Below are positions 26,891 through 37,175 of a DNA stretch of 64,000 bases, one piece after another; within the stretch, counting starts at the first letter, position 1; each line of letters begins with the position of its first letter. The stretch is from Shewanella canadensis. Its GTDB lineage: Bacteria > Pseudomonadota > Gammaproteobacteria > Enterobacterales > Shewanellaceae. The stretch spans positions 124,001-188,000 of the forward strand of contig NZ_RXNU01000007.1 in assembly GCF_003966225.1 (NCBI RefSeq), given 5' to 3'. A model generated the notes under the pieces. That model was not told where the DNA came from, did not search any database, and saw only the letters and a program-made list of their open reading frames with translations. The position numbers and the translations under genes were made by a program.

Positions 26891-27063
26891 TCCCGGTTTA
26901 CGGTATCGTTCGAGCAAGATCTTCACGCGCTTTACGTAGGCTTGAGTCTCTGAAGATAATGGAGAGGGATCCCCATGGATGTTTAACAAGCGAAGGGGTT
27001 ACCCTGGTTTACGGTAGCGTTCGAGCAAGATCTTCACGCGCTTTACGTAGGCTTGAGTCTCTG
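26891..27063. repeat. Direct duplication of the 3' end of the transglycosylase gene
   Basis: The roughly 60 bases at 26,891-26,952 are repeated at 27,001-27,063 with about three differences. The second copy encodes the last 19 or so residues of the transglycosylase (QAYVKRVKILLERYRKPG and stop, minus strand). The first copy lies downstream of the gene with no body attached. Weaker similarity (GGGATCCCC) continues past both copies. Confidence 0.92.
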
Positions 27064-27754
27064 GGTAAGGGGGGATCCCCTTATACTGGGTGACATTGGT
27101 TGGGCCCGCATTGTAGGCGGCGCAGGCTAAATCGATATCACCATCGAAGCGCTGGAGCATCTGGGCTAAATATTTTGCCCCCCCATCGATATTTTGCTCC
27201 GGCTTGAAGGCATTTTTAACCCCCAGCTCTTTCGCCGTTTCGGGCATAAGCTGCATCAACCCCATGGCTCCGGTTCGAGACAGGGCAAATACATTAAATG
27301 CCGACTCTGCGTGAATAACCGCCCGAATAAGCGCAGGTTCAAGGTCATGGTTATTGGCGGCGTGATTGATTAGCTCATCATAGTCTCTGGGAAAAAGCGG
27401 CATTTTTTTCCAGTCCAGATTTGAGTCGGGTTGACATGCATAACAGTCATATAATAGCACCTGATATTGAGCCGCCCCTGGAGCATGGTCGGAGAAAGCC
27501 ATAACGCCATTTTCCTGCTTGTATTGATACACCTTAAGCTGATTATCTGCGTCTTTTGAAGGAGGAGGTGGGGAAGAGGTCGAAGCAGAAAGTGTTGAGT
27601 TGCCTAGTATCCCCTCTTTAGAGTAACTCGCTTTATAATGAGGTTTGCCGCCATCCTCAATCGAGAGCTGAGCATAGCAGTGGGTCACGCCCATAAACCA
27701 AAGCAGAGAACTAACAACGCCACCACACCAGATGGCATGCATAGATTTCATCAC
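26999..27754 (-). CDS. Soluble lytic transglycosylase-like protein
   Basis: 251 residues. A signal peptide (ends near HCYA), a linker with SSPPPPS and a DUF4124-like segment (YKQENGVMAFSDH), then an SLT domain from about 125. The catalytic glutamate is Glu150 in RAVIHAESAFN, with GAMGLMQLMP and CAAYNAGPTNV also present. It cuts the glycan of peptidoglycan in the periplasm. Its ATGA start overlaps the DUF3137 gene end, and lemA is further upstream, so these three form an operon. The 3' end is duplicated downstream. Confidence 0.9.
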   Translation of the reverse strand: MMKSMHAIWCGGVVSSLLWFMGVTHCYAQLSIEDGGKPHYKASYSKEGILGNSTLSASTSSPPPPSKDADNQLKVYQYKQENGVMAFSDHAPGAAQYQVLLYDCYACQPDSNLDWKKMPLFPRDYDELINHAANNHDLEPALIRAVIHAESAFNVFALSRTGAMGLMQLMPETAKELGVKNAFKPEQNIDGGAKYLAQMLQRFDGDIDLACAAYNAGPTNVTQYKGIPPYPETQAYVKRVKILLERYRKPG

Positions 27755-28761
27755 AGGCCGGTATACTCATCGAGTTTCAGTACTTCAATCATAGCAAAGA
27801 GTTGACGCATCTCTCTGTTAATTTGACTAAACTCGTACTCGAAGGTGGCACCATTGAAAATAGAACCCAACTCGAATCGATTTTCTCTGCTGGCTAACAT
27901 GATGAGTAATTTATCCTCATAGAAAGCACATTGAAATTGACCGGAAAAGCAGTCCGCTAACTCCTGTAATCGCTCCATAAAAGAGACGGTCAATAGATAG
28001 CGAGCCTCAACCTGATCGGATGAAAAAACGTCAAATAGTTTTTCAAAACGGGGGTCTTCAAGCTTGACCCTGGACAAGCGCTTAAAGGAGTCAGAGAGGA
28101 AGTTCATCAAGCTACCTCGACTACGTACAACCACAGTATGACCATTAAACTTCTTATGGCAGCTGAGTTGCACCATAACACCATTAAATACCGTCTTCGT
28201 CTCGCTGTTCTTATCTCGCCTAACCTCCTTAGTAAGCGCCAGCTCGTTAATCGCTATCTCGATCCCCCGGTAAGTTCCTTGAACGTAATCATCAAAATGC
28301 GCCTTATCGTAACCGGGTAGCAGCTTTGAACGCTTAAGCGTTGTCATGCTCATGCTGTGCGTCGGGCTAAAGATAAAATCGTCACCAAAATATCGAAATA
28401 TCTTTGGAAATACCTGCAGTTTTACATCGCTTTGATAATGGGTTATAGGCCTGGAGCACCACCAGAACAGAGGAACCAGCGGCAACAGATAGAAGAGCCA
28501 AGATATGACGATTCGCTGTGTGGAATCGAATAGGAAACAGATAAAGAACACGGCTGCAAAAATACCGATACTCATATATATCCGCAGCCTTAGCGCCTTT
28601 AAGCAGGCCACTCGACGATTCTCAAACTTGCGCGTTAATGGCTCGATATGTTCATCGTAATGCGTCTGTAATGATTCCTGTTCATCACCCACGGCGTTCA
28701 GAGGCTTTGTTTGGCGCTTAGGTTTTATACGCGCACCAAAAATAAAACTAATTATATTCAT
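27751..28761 (-). CDS. DUF3137-family membrane protein
   Basis: 336 residues with two adjacent membrane helices (about 64-100: IYMSIGIFAAVFFICFLFD and VISWLFYLLPLVPLFWW) and a large cytoplasmic domain containing DYVQGTYRGIEIAINELAL and FNGVMVQL, the DUF3137 pattern. DUF3137 genes are usually next to lemA, as here. The function is unknown; a link with membrane or wall maintenance is suggested by the transglycosylase in the same operon. Confidence 0.85.
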   Translation of the reverse strand: MNIISFIFGARIKPKRQTKPLNAVGDEQESLQTHYDEHIEPLTRKFENRRVACLKALRLRIYMSIGIFAAVFFICFLFDSTQRIVISWLFYLLPLVPLFWWCSRPITHYQSDVKLQVFPKIFRYFGDDFIFSPTHSMSMTTLKRSKLLPGYDKAHFDDYVQGTYRGIEIAINELALTKEVRRDKNSETKTVFNGVMVQLSCHKKFNGHTVVVRSRGSLMNFLSDSFKRLSRVKLEDPRFEKLFDVFSSDQVEARYLLTVSFMERLQELADCFSGQFQCAFYEDKLLIMLASRENRFELGSIFNGATFEYEFSQINREMRQLFAMIEVLKLDEYTGL

Positions 28762-28818
28762 GGGAAGCTAGACTAAATAATCGATAGATAGGTTGCGGCA
28801 CCCGAGTACCGCATAACA

Positions 28819-29388
28819 TTATTTAAGATAATCAGAGGCGTCAACTGGCGCCTTCGACACTTCATCGGCTTCATAGAAAGGCATCACCTTGATATTAGCC
28901 ATAGAAGCGATGATAGAGCCGGGGAAGATCTCCACCGCATTATTGAGCTCAGTTACCGACGCATTGAAGAAGCGGCGTGCGGCAGAGATATGCGCCTCCA
29001 CCTCGTTATAGGTCTGCATAGCCTGAAGCATAGTGTTGTCGGACTTTAGCTCGGGGTAATTTTCGACATTCACCATCAACTGACCCATCTTGCCATTCAA
29101 TTGCTCCGCCTTGCTCAGGTGATTCTGAATAGCAGACGCATCACTGGTGTCATAAGATTTTTCTACCTGGGCACGCAGCTCGGTGATCTCAGTCAATAAT
29201 GACTTTTCATGATCCATGAACTTCAGAGCAATTTTTAAAATATTGGGGACCAGATTCGATCTTTTTTTCAGTTGTACATCTATGCCAGATAGGGCCTCGC
29301 GAACAGAATTACGCTTTTTAACCAGACTGACGTACCAAAGGTAAGCAATAATAAGCAGTAGCCCTAAACCTAACAGCAACCCTTCCAT
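28819..29388 (-). CDS. lemA: LemA-family protein
   Basis: 189 residues. One N-terminal membrane helix (LLLGLGLLLIIAYLWYVSL) is followed by the LemA coiled-coil domain with VKKRNSVREALSGIDVQLKK, NLVPNILKIA and FNASVTELNNAVEIFPGSIIA. It sits in the inner membrane with a long helical bundle. The biochemical role is unsettled. First gene of the lemA-DUF3137-transglycosylase operon. Confidence 0.93.
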   Translation of the reverse strand: MEGLLLGLGLLLIIAYLWYVSLVKKRNSVREALSGIDVQLKKRSNLVPNILKIALKFMDHEKSLLTEITELRAQVEKSYDTSDASAIQNHLSKAEQLNGKMGQLMVNVENYPELKSDNTMLQAMQTYNEVEAHISAARRFFNASVTELNNAVEIFPGSIIASMANIKVMPFYEADEVSKAPVDASDYLK

Positions 29389-29839
29389 CGTATATCCTTA
29401 TTATTCTGATTTAACTTCAATATTCTCAGCTTATCGGTAAAGCCATAACTCTCTACTTTCACCTATTTTTTGCACTATTTCCAGAGATTTATCGGTGTTC
29501 TCGACCGAGGAATTAAGGGTACAAATTGCGCTTTTTTCAGAATGATTAACCCATTTATGACATTTATTTAAAAGTAAACATACGCTAACAACCAGCTAAC
29601 GATAGAAATCGACGGGAATCAAAATAATTGCCACAAAAATAAAACTACAAATATTGAGACTGGAAAAAACCATTATTTATCAACAAGAAAAGATAGAACC
29701 GTGAAGTGGTAAAAAATGAGCACCCATTCAGAAATAATAAAGCCACCTCCTGAATTATCACTAAGTTAACCTACAAAAATCACCATTAAGAGATGCATTA
29801 CGCAAGATGCTTACAATAACCCGGTTTAAAGGCCTCTAT

Positions 29840-30032
29840 TCATGCTAAACACATCTCATGCCCCTGCTAGAGCAAACAAGCCCCATGCTAATAAAGCACA
29901 AAATTCAAGCAACCTGTTCAGGTTCCATACAGACAAGTTCAGGCACAATGACTCACATGAAGTCCTGTTACATCATCTCATTACGTTATAGTTATACATC
30001 CTTTTTAGGCTCTAGTTTGAGCCTATTTTTTT
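29840..30032 (+). ncRNA. Candidate small RNA ending at an orphan terminator
   Basis: The terminator TAGGCTC, loop TAGTTT, GAGCCTA followed by seven T residues (30,006-30,032) is perfect and isolated. An upstream frame of 60 codons (29,858-30,040) runs through the terminator and does not resemble a protein. The 5' end is not determined; 29,840 is only an approximate limit. A leader for a lost gene is the alternative. Confidence 0.4.
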
Positions 30033-30097
30033 GCCTGTAATTCGAGGAAAAACAGAGTCTTTCCATTCAGTTTTCATACAGTCAATATGAGCTATAT

Positions 30098-30201
30098 TGG
30101 TCACAAGCAAACATGATGACAACCAACCCCAACTGATTGACTCGATGTAATTGCTAGCGCAACCCTATCCCTTTGGCCCCACTTTTATGGGGTCTTTTTT
30201 T
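30098..30201 (+). ncRNA. Second candidate small RNA
   Basis: A -10-like TATATT (near 30,091) is followed about 80 bases later by the terminator GGCCCCA, loop CTTTTA, TGGGGTC with a seven-T tail (30,175-30,201). The expected transcript is about 100 bases with a C-rich unstructured middle part. No known RNA family was recognised. Confidence 0.4.
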
Positions 30202-30435
30202 GCCTGAATTTCGGTTAATGTTTAAACCCTCCCCTTGATCTACTCCCTCCTCACTCGAGTCTTGTAACACCTCATTTCTTTTACAAATTTAATATTCAGT
30301 TAAACCAACTAAGACACTATGGCAGGTCTACTCGGAAATACCGAGTCCGAAAACCAATAATACCGATTGGTATAAAGCCGCAATCAAAGTTGGCGTTCAA
30401 AAGGTCCGCAGAGACTAAATATTGAAGGGAAGGAT

Positions 30436-32061
30436 ATGGGTATAAATAAAGATGAGAGCATAGAACTGCCTCTCGATTCATCTGGGGCGTCAGGGACACC
30501 TGAACCACACAGTGGGGCTTTTGTTCGTTTTCTAAATATTGTCGAACGCTTAGGAAACTTGCTGCCACACCCTATTACGCTTTTCGCCATGTTCTGTTTG
30601 GCCGTTATCGCCATCAGTGGTGTTGCAGGTTATTTTGAGTTAACCGTTATCGATCCACGTCCGGTTGGATCTTCGGGGCGAGGTGAAGACGGCCTGATCC
30701 ATGTAGTCAGCCTGATGAACGCCGAAGGTTTGAGAATGATAGTCTCAAATCTGGTCACCAACTTCACCGGGTTTACACCGCTGGGGACAGTGCTGGTTGC
30801 CCTGCTCGGTGTCGGTATAGCCGAGCGTTCAGGCATGTTATCGGCTGCGATGCGCTTACTGGTGATGGGTACATCTAAGCGACTGGTAACCCTGACCATA
30901 GTTTTCGCCGGCATAGTATCGAACACGGCGGCAGAGCTAGGTTATGTGGTATTAATTCCTATGGCGGCAATGATATTCCACTCCCTTGGTCGTCACCCCC
31001 TCGCAGGCCTTGCAGCCGCATTCGCTGGTGTATCGGGTGGCTATAGTGCCAACCTACTATTGGGTACCGTAGATCCACTGCTTTCGGGGATCACCGAAGC
31101 CGCGGCGCAGATGATCGACCCTGAATATACGGTAGGACCCGAGGTTAACTGGTACTTCATGTTCGTCTCCACTTTCCTGATCACCACTTTAGGCGCCATA
31201 GTGACAGAGAAGATCGTCGAGCCTAAGCTAGGAAAATACGATGCCAGCGAAGCAAATGTCGACCTGTCACACCAAAAGATGGACCGCGTCACCAGTGATG
31301 AGAAACAGGGCCTGAAAGCCGCAGGTATCGCCATTCTGGTGCTATCGTTATTATTGGCATTAACGGTTGTTCCCGAAAATGCGCCACTAAGAAATCCGGA
31401 AACCGGCTTAGTGGCTGGCTCGCCATTCCTGAAGGGGATCGTCGCATTTATCTTTATCTGCTTCGCTATTCCGGGTCTGGTCTACGGTAAGGTCGTCGGC
31501 ACCATGAAGCGAGATAAAGATGTCATCGATGCCATGTCTTACAGCATGAGCTCGATGGGCATGTATATTGTGCTGGTATTCTTCGCTTCTCAGTTCGTCG
31601 CCTTCTTCAAATGGACTAATTTAGGCGCGGTGCTCGCCGTATCAGGCGCCGACGCCCTGAGTGCTATCGGTTTAACGGGCCCACTGGTATTCGTGCTGTT
31701 TATCATGATGTGTGGCTTTATCAACCTGATGCTGGGTAGTGCCTCGGCGCAATGGGCCGTTACGGCTCCGATTTTCGTACCCATGCTGATGTTGGTTGGC
31801 TATGCGCCGGAGACCATTCAGGCCGCTTATCGAATAGGGGATTCGGTCACAAACCTTATCACCCCTATGATGAGCTACTTCGGGTTGATCCTTGCAGTTG
31901 CTTCTCAATATAAGAAGAATCTCGGCATAGGTACACTGATCGCAACCATGCTGCCTTACTCCATCGTCTTCTTCATCGGTTGGACCTGTTTCTTCTTCAT
32001 CTGGGTATTCGTTCTGGGTCTGCCGGTAGGACCTGGAGCAGAGACCTATTACACGCCGTAA
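30436..32061 (+). CDS. AbgT-family transporter
   Basis: 541 residues with about twelve membrane helices. Family text is clear: FLNIVERLGNLLPHPITLF, NLVTNFTGFTPLGTVLVALLG, GVSGGYSANLLLGTVDPLLSG and the C-terminal GSASAQWAVTAPIFVPML with DSVTNLITPMMSYF. AbgT members import p-aminobenzoyl-glutamate or export sulfonamides and other compounds. Single gene after a long leader region; the substrate is not predictable from sequence alone. Confidence 0.93.
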   Translation: MGINKDESIELPLDSSGASGTPEPHSGAFVRFLNIVERLGNLLPHPITLFAMFCLAVIAISGVAGYFELTVIDPRPVGSSGRGEDGLIHVVSLMNAEGLRMIVSNLVTNFTGFTPLGTVLVALLGVGIAERSGMLSAAMRLLVMGTSKRLVTLTIVFAGIVSNTAAELGYVVLIPMAAMIFHSLGRHPLAGLAAAFAGVSGGYSANLLLGTVDPLLSGITEAAAQMIDPEYTVGPEVNWYFMFVSTFLITTLGAIVTEKIVEPKLGKYDASEANVDLSHQKMDRVTSDEKQGLKAAGIAILVLSLLLALTVVPENAPLRNPETGLVAGSPFLKGIVAFIFICFAIPGLVYGKVVGTMKRDKDVIDAMSYSMSSMGMYIVLVFFASQFVAFFKWTNLGAVLAVSGADALSAIGLTGPLVFVLFIMMCGFINLMLGSASAQWAVTAPIFVPMLMLVGYAPETIQAAYRIGDSVTNLITPMMSYFGLILAVASQYKKNLGIGTLIATMLPYSIVFFIGWTCFFFIWVFVLGLPVGPGAETYYTP

Positions 32062-32077
32062 ATAGAGATAAAAATAT

Positions 32078-32116
32078 GGCGCAGCAATTGGGGCTACCCT
32101 GTGCTGCGCCTTTATA
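32078..32116. terminator. Hairpin between AbgT and MscS genes
   Basis: GGCGCAGCA (32,078-32,086) and TGCTGCGCC (32,102-32,110) pair perfectly around a 15-base loop, followed by TTTATATATTTT. It probably ends the AbgT transcript and may act for the convergent gene as well. Confidence 0.65.
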
Positions 32117-32150
32117 TATTTTCAAACCACATTTTAACGAGTGTAAACGT

Positions 32151-32999
32151 CTACTGTAGAGCTTCTTTACCAAAAGCTTCATGGTAAGCAATCATAAAAT
32201 CTTCGCGAATAAGTTGCTCCAGGTGAGCTGCGCGCTCTGTGGGGCAAAAAATCATAATATGAATATTTTGCTCGCCAGTGGGACCGCTATTGATATGGAT
32301 ATGCGGCTCTGAGCCAGGTAGGTCAACACCGGCATGTTTTTCAATAATACTATTATAGCGTGTTGCCACTTCATGAAAGTCTTCGCAATGCGCTTCAATT
32401 TGTTCGCGTAGTTCAGGAAAAAGAGGATATAAATTCACGAACTCAATCACGGTAATATGAAAGTTATGGTAGACATAGCGCTTCATAAAATTAAGGTTCT
32501 TGACCGCATAGCTGAAGAACATGCTGTTAGGTAACGTTGCCGTTTTACCCGTGTAGTGGTATTGACCGTGGTGAAGGTCTATCTCCTGGATCACAGTCGC
32601 CATTAAATTATGTTCAATGACCTCACCACATAATTTACCAACTTCAATCCAATCACCGATGACAAATGAGCGTGAGCTCGCACGCTGAATTGAGCCAGTA
32701 AAACACAATATTATCTCTTTTGAAGCAACCACTATCGCGATAGCAATGGCGGTAACTGACAGTGCAAATCTATTTATCTCTGTCTGCCAAAGCATAAATA
32801 GAATGACAATGATTAAGATAAAAGTACCGTTTTTGGTACGCGACATCCACTTGCGCTGCACCTCAGTTAAAAATGGGATATCCCCACGAATTTTCGAGAT
32901 GACAAAACGTTTAATCAGTGAGATGCAGACAATCACCAGGACGGTCAATAAAAGCTTATGAGTTAGTAAGAAATCAACTGCAATGGTAAGTTTATCCAC
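32151..32999 (-). CDS. MscS-family mechanosensitive channel-like protein
   Basis: 282 residues. Three membrane helices in the first 105 (LLLTVLVIVCISLIKRFVIS; TFILIIVILFMLWQT; FALSVTAIAIAIVVASKEII), then an MscS beta domain with RSFVIGDWIEVGKLCGEV, TGKTATLPNSMFF and a C-terminal alpha/beta domain. The pore helix motif is AIAIVVASKEIILCFTGSI. Small-conductance channels release solutes on osmotic downshock; this short member may act differently. Single gene, convergent with the AbgT gene. Confidence 0.85.
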   Translation of the reverse strand: MDKLTIAVDFLLTHKLLLTVLVIVCISLIKRFVISKIRGDIPFLTEVQRKWMSRTKNGTFILIIVILFMLWQTEINRFALSVTAIAIAIVVASKEIILCFTGSIQRASSRSFVIGDWIEVGKLCGEVIEHNLMATVIQEIDLHHGQYHYTGKTATLPNSMFFSYAVKNLNFMKRYVYHNFHITVIEFVNLYPLFPELREQIEAHCEDFHEVATRYNSIIEKHAGVDLPGSEPHIHINSGPTGEQNIHIMIFCPTERAAHLEQLIREDFMIAYHEAFGKEALQ

Positions 33000-33213
33000 A
33001 AAACCCTCTTTAACACTAAAAAAACCGGTGCAATTCAGACGAGTAAACCATAGTAAATTAATGATTTAAGCGCTATTGCAGATGATAAAGCAACTCTAAG
33101 GTTATCGTAGCTAAAAAACAAGTTAGCATGGATCCACTTGCGATTACGTTATGCTTAGTTGGATCGCTAGATATTAGGTACTTCTAGAGTAAAAAGGAGT
33201 TAATGTTATCGCT

Positions 33214-33891
33214 ATGACCACAATATCATCTCTACCAATGCTTTACTCTTTACGAAATTGTCCCTACGCCATGCGCGCAAGAATGGCTGTTTATGTTTCA
33301 GGCCAAGCTGTGCAGCTCCGCGATATCGTATTAAGCGATAAGCCTGTTCATATGCTCCAAGTCTCACCCAAGGCAACGGTTCCGGTTTTAGTACTGAGCA
33401 ATGGCGAAGTGTTAGAGCAAAGTCTGGAGATAATGATGTGGGCTTTTGAACAAAGCGATCCTAACAACTACTTAATGAGCGATTGTCCGAATACACGAGC
33501 CGAAATGCTGAGTTTAGTCGACCTTTTTGACACCGAATTTAAGTTATGGCTTGAGAAGTATCGCAGCGCAAAACGTTATCATGACGAAAGTGTATTAGAA
33601 CATAGGTTAGCTTGTGAGCAATACTTGAAAATGTTGGAGCTGAAGCTATCTCAACACGCATATTTGATCTCAGATAGCCCAAGCTTAGCGGATTTAGCGA
33701 TAATGCCTTTTATTCGACAGTTGGCCCGAGTTGAGCGTCAGTGGTACTTACAGTCACCCTATCCCAATATTAGAAGATGGCTCAACGATTACTTACAAAG
33801 CCGGATGTTCAGTAAAGTAATGACTAAATATCCGTTGTGGTTAACAGAAAAATCTTTGATAGTTTTTTCTGCTGGCAAGCCATTAAGTTAA
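33214..33891 (+). CDS. Glutathione S-transferase family protein
   Basis: 225 residues. An N-terminal thioredoxin-like domain (MLYSLRNCPYAMRARMAVYV, with CPYA at the active site; cis-proline in ATVPVLVL; EQSLEIMMW) and a C-terminal helical domain with SPSLADLAIMPFIRQLARV. The CPYAMRAR motif suggests a glutaredoxin-like Cys-type GST rather than a Ser/Tyr one. Substrate unknown. Single gene. Confidence 0.9.
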   Translation: MTTISSLPMLYSLRNCPYAMRARMAVYVSGQAVQLRDIVLSDKPVHMLQVSPKATVPVLVLSNGEVLEQSLEIMMWAFEQSDPNNYLMSDCPNTRAEMLSLVDLFDTEFKLWLEKYRSAKRYHDESVLEHRLACEQYLKMLELKLSQHAYLISDSPSLADLAIMPFIRQLARVERQWYLQSPYPNIRRWLNDYLQSRMFSKVMTKYPLWLTEKSLIVFSAGKPLS

Positions 33892-33976
33892 CGCCCTATA
33901 CCAATCGGTATTAATCTAAGAGGGCATTTCTGGAGGTGAAATAAATAGTCTTCCGGAGACCTAAAAAACCTAACAA

Positions 33977-34002
33977 AAAGCCCGGCAATCGCCGGGCTTT
34001 GA
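33977..34002. terminator. Bidirectional terminator after the RND pump
   Basis: AAAGCCCGGC, loop AATC, GCCGGGCTTT: perfect ten-base-pair stem flanked by A and T on both sides. It lies 25 bases beyond the stop of the RND pump gene and serves that minus-strand operon. It may also serve the plus-strand GST gene. Confidence 0.88.
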
Positions 34003-34025
34003 AGATTTAAGCAAACACGCGAGTG

Positions 34026-37000
34026 CTATTCAGCCGTTGGTGTTTCTGCTTTAGCACCTTTCTTCTCACGTTTGCTGAAGATACGTTCAACAATCACAAA
34101 GAAGATTGGGATAAAGAAGATCCCCATAAAGGTCGAGCTCATCATGCCGCCCAGTACCGCAGTACCGATAGCATTTTGGCTTCCTGAACCTACACCGCTA
34201 CTGATAGCAAGAGGTACAACCCCAAGACCGAATGCCAGCGATGTCATCAAGATTGGACGCAAACGAACGCGGACTGCATGCAGTGTAGCCTCAACCAATC
34301 CTGCGCCTTTCTCGTAGTACTCTTTGGCGAATTCTACAATCAAGATGGCGTTCTTGGTCGCGAGACCGACGGTCGTTAACAGACCCACCTGGAAGAATAC
34401 GTCATTAGGTAAACCACGACCATTCATCGCAATCAGCGCACCAATAATACCCAAGGGTATAACCAGAATCACCGAGAAAGGAACCGACCAACTCTCATAG
34501 AGTGCCGCCAGCACCAGGAATACCACCACGATAGATAGTGCGTATAGCATTGGTGCCTGGTTACCTGAGAGGCGTTCTTCATAAGAGAGACCATTCCACT
34601 CGACACCAAATCCAGGTGGCAACTGCTTGACCATATCTTCGATGATGTTCATCGCCTCACCGGTACTGAAACCTGGTGCAACACCGCCTTGGATATTCAG
34701 CGCGGGCAGTCCGTTGAAACGCTCGAGTCGCGGTGAGCCATATTCCCAAGTGCCTGTAGCAAAGGCGGAGAATGGCACCATATCGCCCTTAGTGTTGCGG
34801 ACGTACCAGGAGTCGATATCTTCAGGCTGCATACGGTAATCCGCTTCACCCTGGACATAAACCTTCTTCACTCGGCCACGGTCGATGAAGTCGTTAACAT
34901 AGTTACCACCCCAGGCAGTACCCAGCACGCTATTTACTGCATCGATATCGACGCTCAAGGCTCTGAGCTTACCGTGATCGATATGGATCTGATACATGGG
35001 CGCATCTTCCTGACCATTGGGACGAACGCCCACAAGGTTAGGGTTTTGTGCAGCCATGCCTAACAACATGTTACGCGCTTCAACCAGTTTATCGTGGCCC
35101 TGGCCATTTCTGTCCTGCAGATAGAAGTCAAAACCATTCGCAGTACCCAGTTCAATAACCGCTGGCGGCACAAACGCGAATACAAAGGCCTCTTTCATCT
35201 GCATAAACATGCCCATGGCACGTCCAGCGACAGATTGCACATCCTGACCAGGATCGGTTCGTTCAGCCCAGTCTTTCAAGCCCACGAACGCAATACCCAT
35301 GTTCTGACCGTTACCGGCGAAACTGAAGCCCGATACGCTAAATACAGATTTAACGTTGTCGCCTTCCTGTTCCAGGTAAAAGTCTGTCACATCCTCCAGG
35401 ACACTTTTCGTCGCTTCCTGAGTCGAGTTCACCGGCAAGATAGCCTGGGTAAACAAGATACCCTGATCTTCATCGGGCAGGAAGGCGGTTGGCATACGCA
35501 TGAAGATCCAACCCACCGCAACCGTAATGGCTAAGTAAACCATCATGGTACGGCCTGCGCGCTTGATCATGGCAGCAACGCTTGCCTCATAACGAGAGGT
35601 CAATGCATCAAATTTACGGTTAAACCAGCCGAAGAAGCCGGTATCAACCGCATGATGTCCCTTAGCGATAGGCTTAAGCATGGTGGCACATAGCGCAGGC
35701 GTCAGGATGATAGCAACCATCACAGATAGCGCCATCGCCGATACAATCGTTATCGAGAACTGCCTGTAGATCACACCGGTCGACCCCGACATAAATGCCA
35801 TGGGAACGAATACCGCTGAAAGCGTCAGACCGATACCCACAAGTGCGCCGGTGATCTGATCCATCGACTTCTTGGTAGCTTCAATGGGGCTGAGCCCCTC
35901 TTCGGACATCACTCGTTCGACGTTCTCAACCACAACGATGGCATCATCTACCAACAGGCCAATGGCCAGTACCATAGCAAACATGGTTAAGGTGTTAATT
36001 GAGAAGCCTGCAGCCGACAAAATCGCAAACGTACCTAAGAGTACAACCGGCACCGCAATTGTTGGGATCAGCGTTGCGCGGAAGTTCTGCAAGAACAGAT
36101 ACATGATCAAGAAAACCAAGACCACAGCTTCAAGCAGAGTATGCACTACCCCTTCGATAGATTTCTCTACGAATGGTGTCGTGTCGTAGGGATAAACGAC
36201 TTCTAACCCTTGCGGGAAGAAAGGCTGCAATTCGGCAATCTTAGCGCGAACCCCTTCAGCGGTAGCGAGTGCGTTAGCACCGGTTGCCAGCTGAATACCG
36301 ATACCGGCAGCGGGTTTACCGTTATAGTAAGACTCAACATCATAGCTTTCAGCCCCAAGCTCGACGCGGGCGACATCTTCGAGGAACACTTTGGCACCAG
36401 TCGAATCAGCCTTGATGATGATCTTCTTAAACTGATCGGCCGTCTGCAGACGACTCTGTGCCGATACCGTAGCGTTGAGCTGTTGGCCGCCAACCGAGGG
36501 TGCCCCGCCCAATTGTCCCGCCGAAACCTGCGCATTTTGCTCCCTGATAGAAGCAATAATATCTTGACTGGTCAGGTTGTACTGGGTCAGTTTCAGTGGG
36601 TCGAGCCAGATACGCATCGCGTACTGGGCACCAAATAACTGGATTGTCCCCACACCAGGCACACGACTCATCGGGTCTTGAACATTCGATCCCACATAGT
36701 CAGAGATATCATTCTTATCCAGTGAACCATCCTGAGATACGAAGCCCACAACCATCAGGAAACCAGCACTGGACTTGGCGACGTTAACACCTTGAGCCTG
36801 AACTTCTTGCGGCAGCAGTGGCATTGCAAGCTGAAGCTTGTTCTGCACCTGTACCTGCGCGATATCCGGATCGGCCTCGGCATTAAAGGTTAAGGTGATG
36901 GTCGCATTACCGAAACTATCACTGGTTGATGAGATATAGCGCAGGTGGTCAATACCTGTCATTCGCTGCTCGATAACCTGAGTTACCGAATCTTCCATCG

Positions 37001-37166
37001 TCTTTGCCGATGCTCCCGGATACACAGCCCTAATCTCAACCGATGGCGGTGCGATACTCGGATATTGCGATACGGGCAGACCCAGGATAGATAACACCCC
37101 AGCCAGCATCACAATAATGGCGATCACCCAGGCAAAAATAGGGCGATCGATAAAGAAACGTGCCAT
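34026..37166 (-). CDS. RND efflux pump inner membrane transporter, AcrB type
   Basis: 1046 residues, the full length of HAE1-type pumps. Motifs: [20 protein letters not shown] at the N-terminus, the proton-relay aspartates in [19 protein letters not shown], the Lys of [16 protein letters not shown], and porter-domain text ([12 protein letters not shown]). It takes drugs or metabolites from the periplasm or outer leaflet and passes them through a TolC-type channel, not encoded here. It is the second gene of an operon with the periplasmic adaptor, nine bases apart. Confidence 0.96.
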   Translation of the reverse strand: MARFFIDRPIFAWVIAIIVMLAGVLSILGLPVSQYPSIAPPSVEIRAVYPGASAKTMEDSVTQVIEQRMTGIDHLRYISSTSDSFGNATITLTFNAEADPDIAQVQVQNKLQLAMPLLPQEVQAQGVNVAKSSAGFLMVVGFVSQDGSLDKNDISDYVGSNVQDPMSRVPGVGTIQLFGAQYAMRIWLDPLKLTQYNLTSQDIIASIREQNAQVSAGQLGGAPSVGGQQLNATVSAQSRLQTADQFKKIIIKADSTGAKVFLEDVARVELGAESYDVESYYNGKPAAGIGIQLATGANALATAEGVRAKIAELQPFFPQGLEVVYPYDTTPFVEKSIEGVVHTLLEAVVLVFLIMYLFLQNFRATLIPTIAVPVVLLGTFAILSAAGFSINTLTMFAMVLAIGLLVDDAIVVVENVERVMSEEGLSPIEATKKSMDQITGALVGIGLTLSAVFVPMAFMSGSTGVIYRQFSITIVSAMALSVMVAIILTPALCATMLKPIAKGHHAVDTGFFGWFNRKFDALTSRYEASVAAMIKRAGRTMMVYLAITVAVGWIFMRMPTAFLPDEDQGILFTQAILPVNSTQEATKSVLEDVTDFYLEQEGDNVKSVFSVSGFSFAGNGQNMGIAFVGLKDWAERTDPGQDVQSVAGRAMGMFMQMKEAFVFAFVPPAVIELGTANGFDFYLQDRNGQGHDKLVEARNMLLGMAAQNPNLVGVRPNGQEDAPMYQIHIDHGKLRALSVDIDAVNSVLGTAWGGNYVNDFIDRGRVKKVYVQGEADYRMQPEDIDSWYVRNTKGDMVPFSAFATGTWEYGSPRLERFNGLPALNIQGGVAPGFSTGEAMNIIEDMVKQLPPGFGVEWNGLSYEERLSGNQAPMLYALSIVVVFLVLAALYESWSVPFSVILVIPLGIIGALIAMNGRGLPNDVFFQVGLLTTVGLATKNAILIVEFAKEYYEKGAGLVEATLHAVRVRLRPILMTSLAFGLGVVPLAISSGVGSGSQNAIGTAVLGGMMSSTFMGIFFIPIFFVIVERIFSKREKKGAKAETPTAE

Positions 37167-37175
37167 AGTTTTACC

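Larger units (their letters stand above)
29389..30435. other. 1-kb intergenic region with two orphan terminators
   Basis: No convincing protein gene between lemA and the AbgT gene. It contains two strong plus-strand hairpin-T-tract structures (30,006-30,032 and 30,175-30,201) that no annotated gene needs, so short transcripts probably end there. A palindrome of the ATACCGATTGGTAT family lies at 30,360-30,373. The 70 bases before the AbgT start must hold its promoter and ribosome binding site (GAAGGGAAGGAT). Confidence 0.6.

Noticed and set aside
29858..30040. Open frame of 60 codons upstream of the AbgT gene
   Set aside because: It runs through a perfect terminator hairpin and has no protein-like pattern, so a small RNA is the better explanation.
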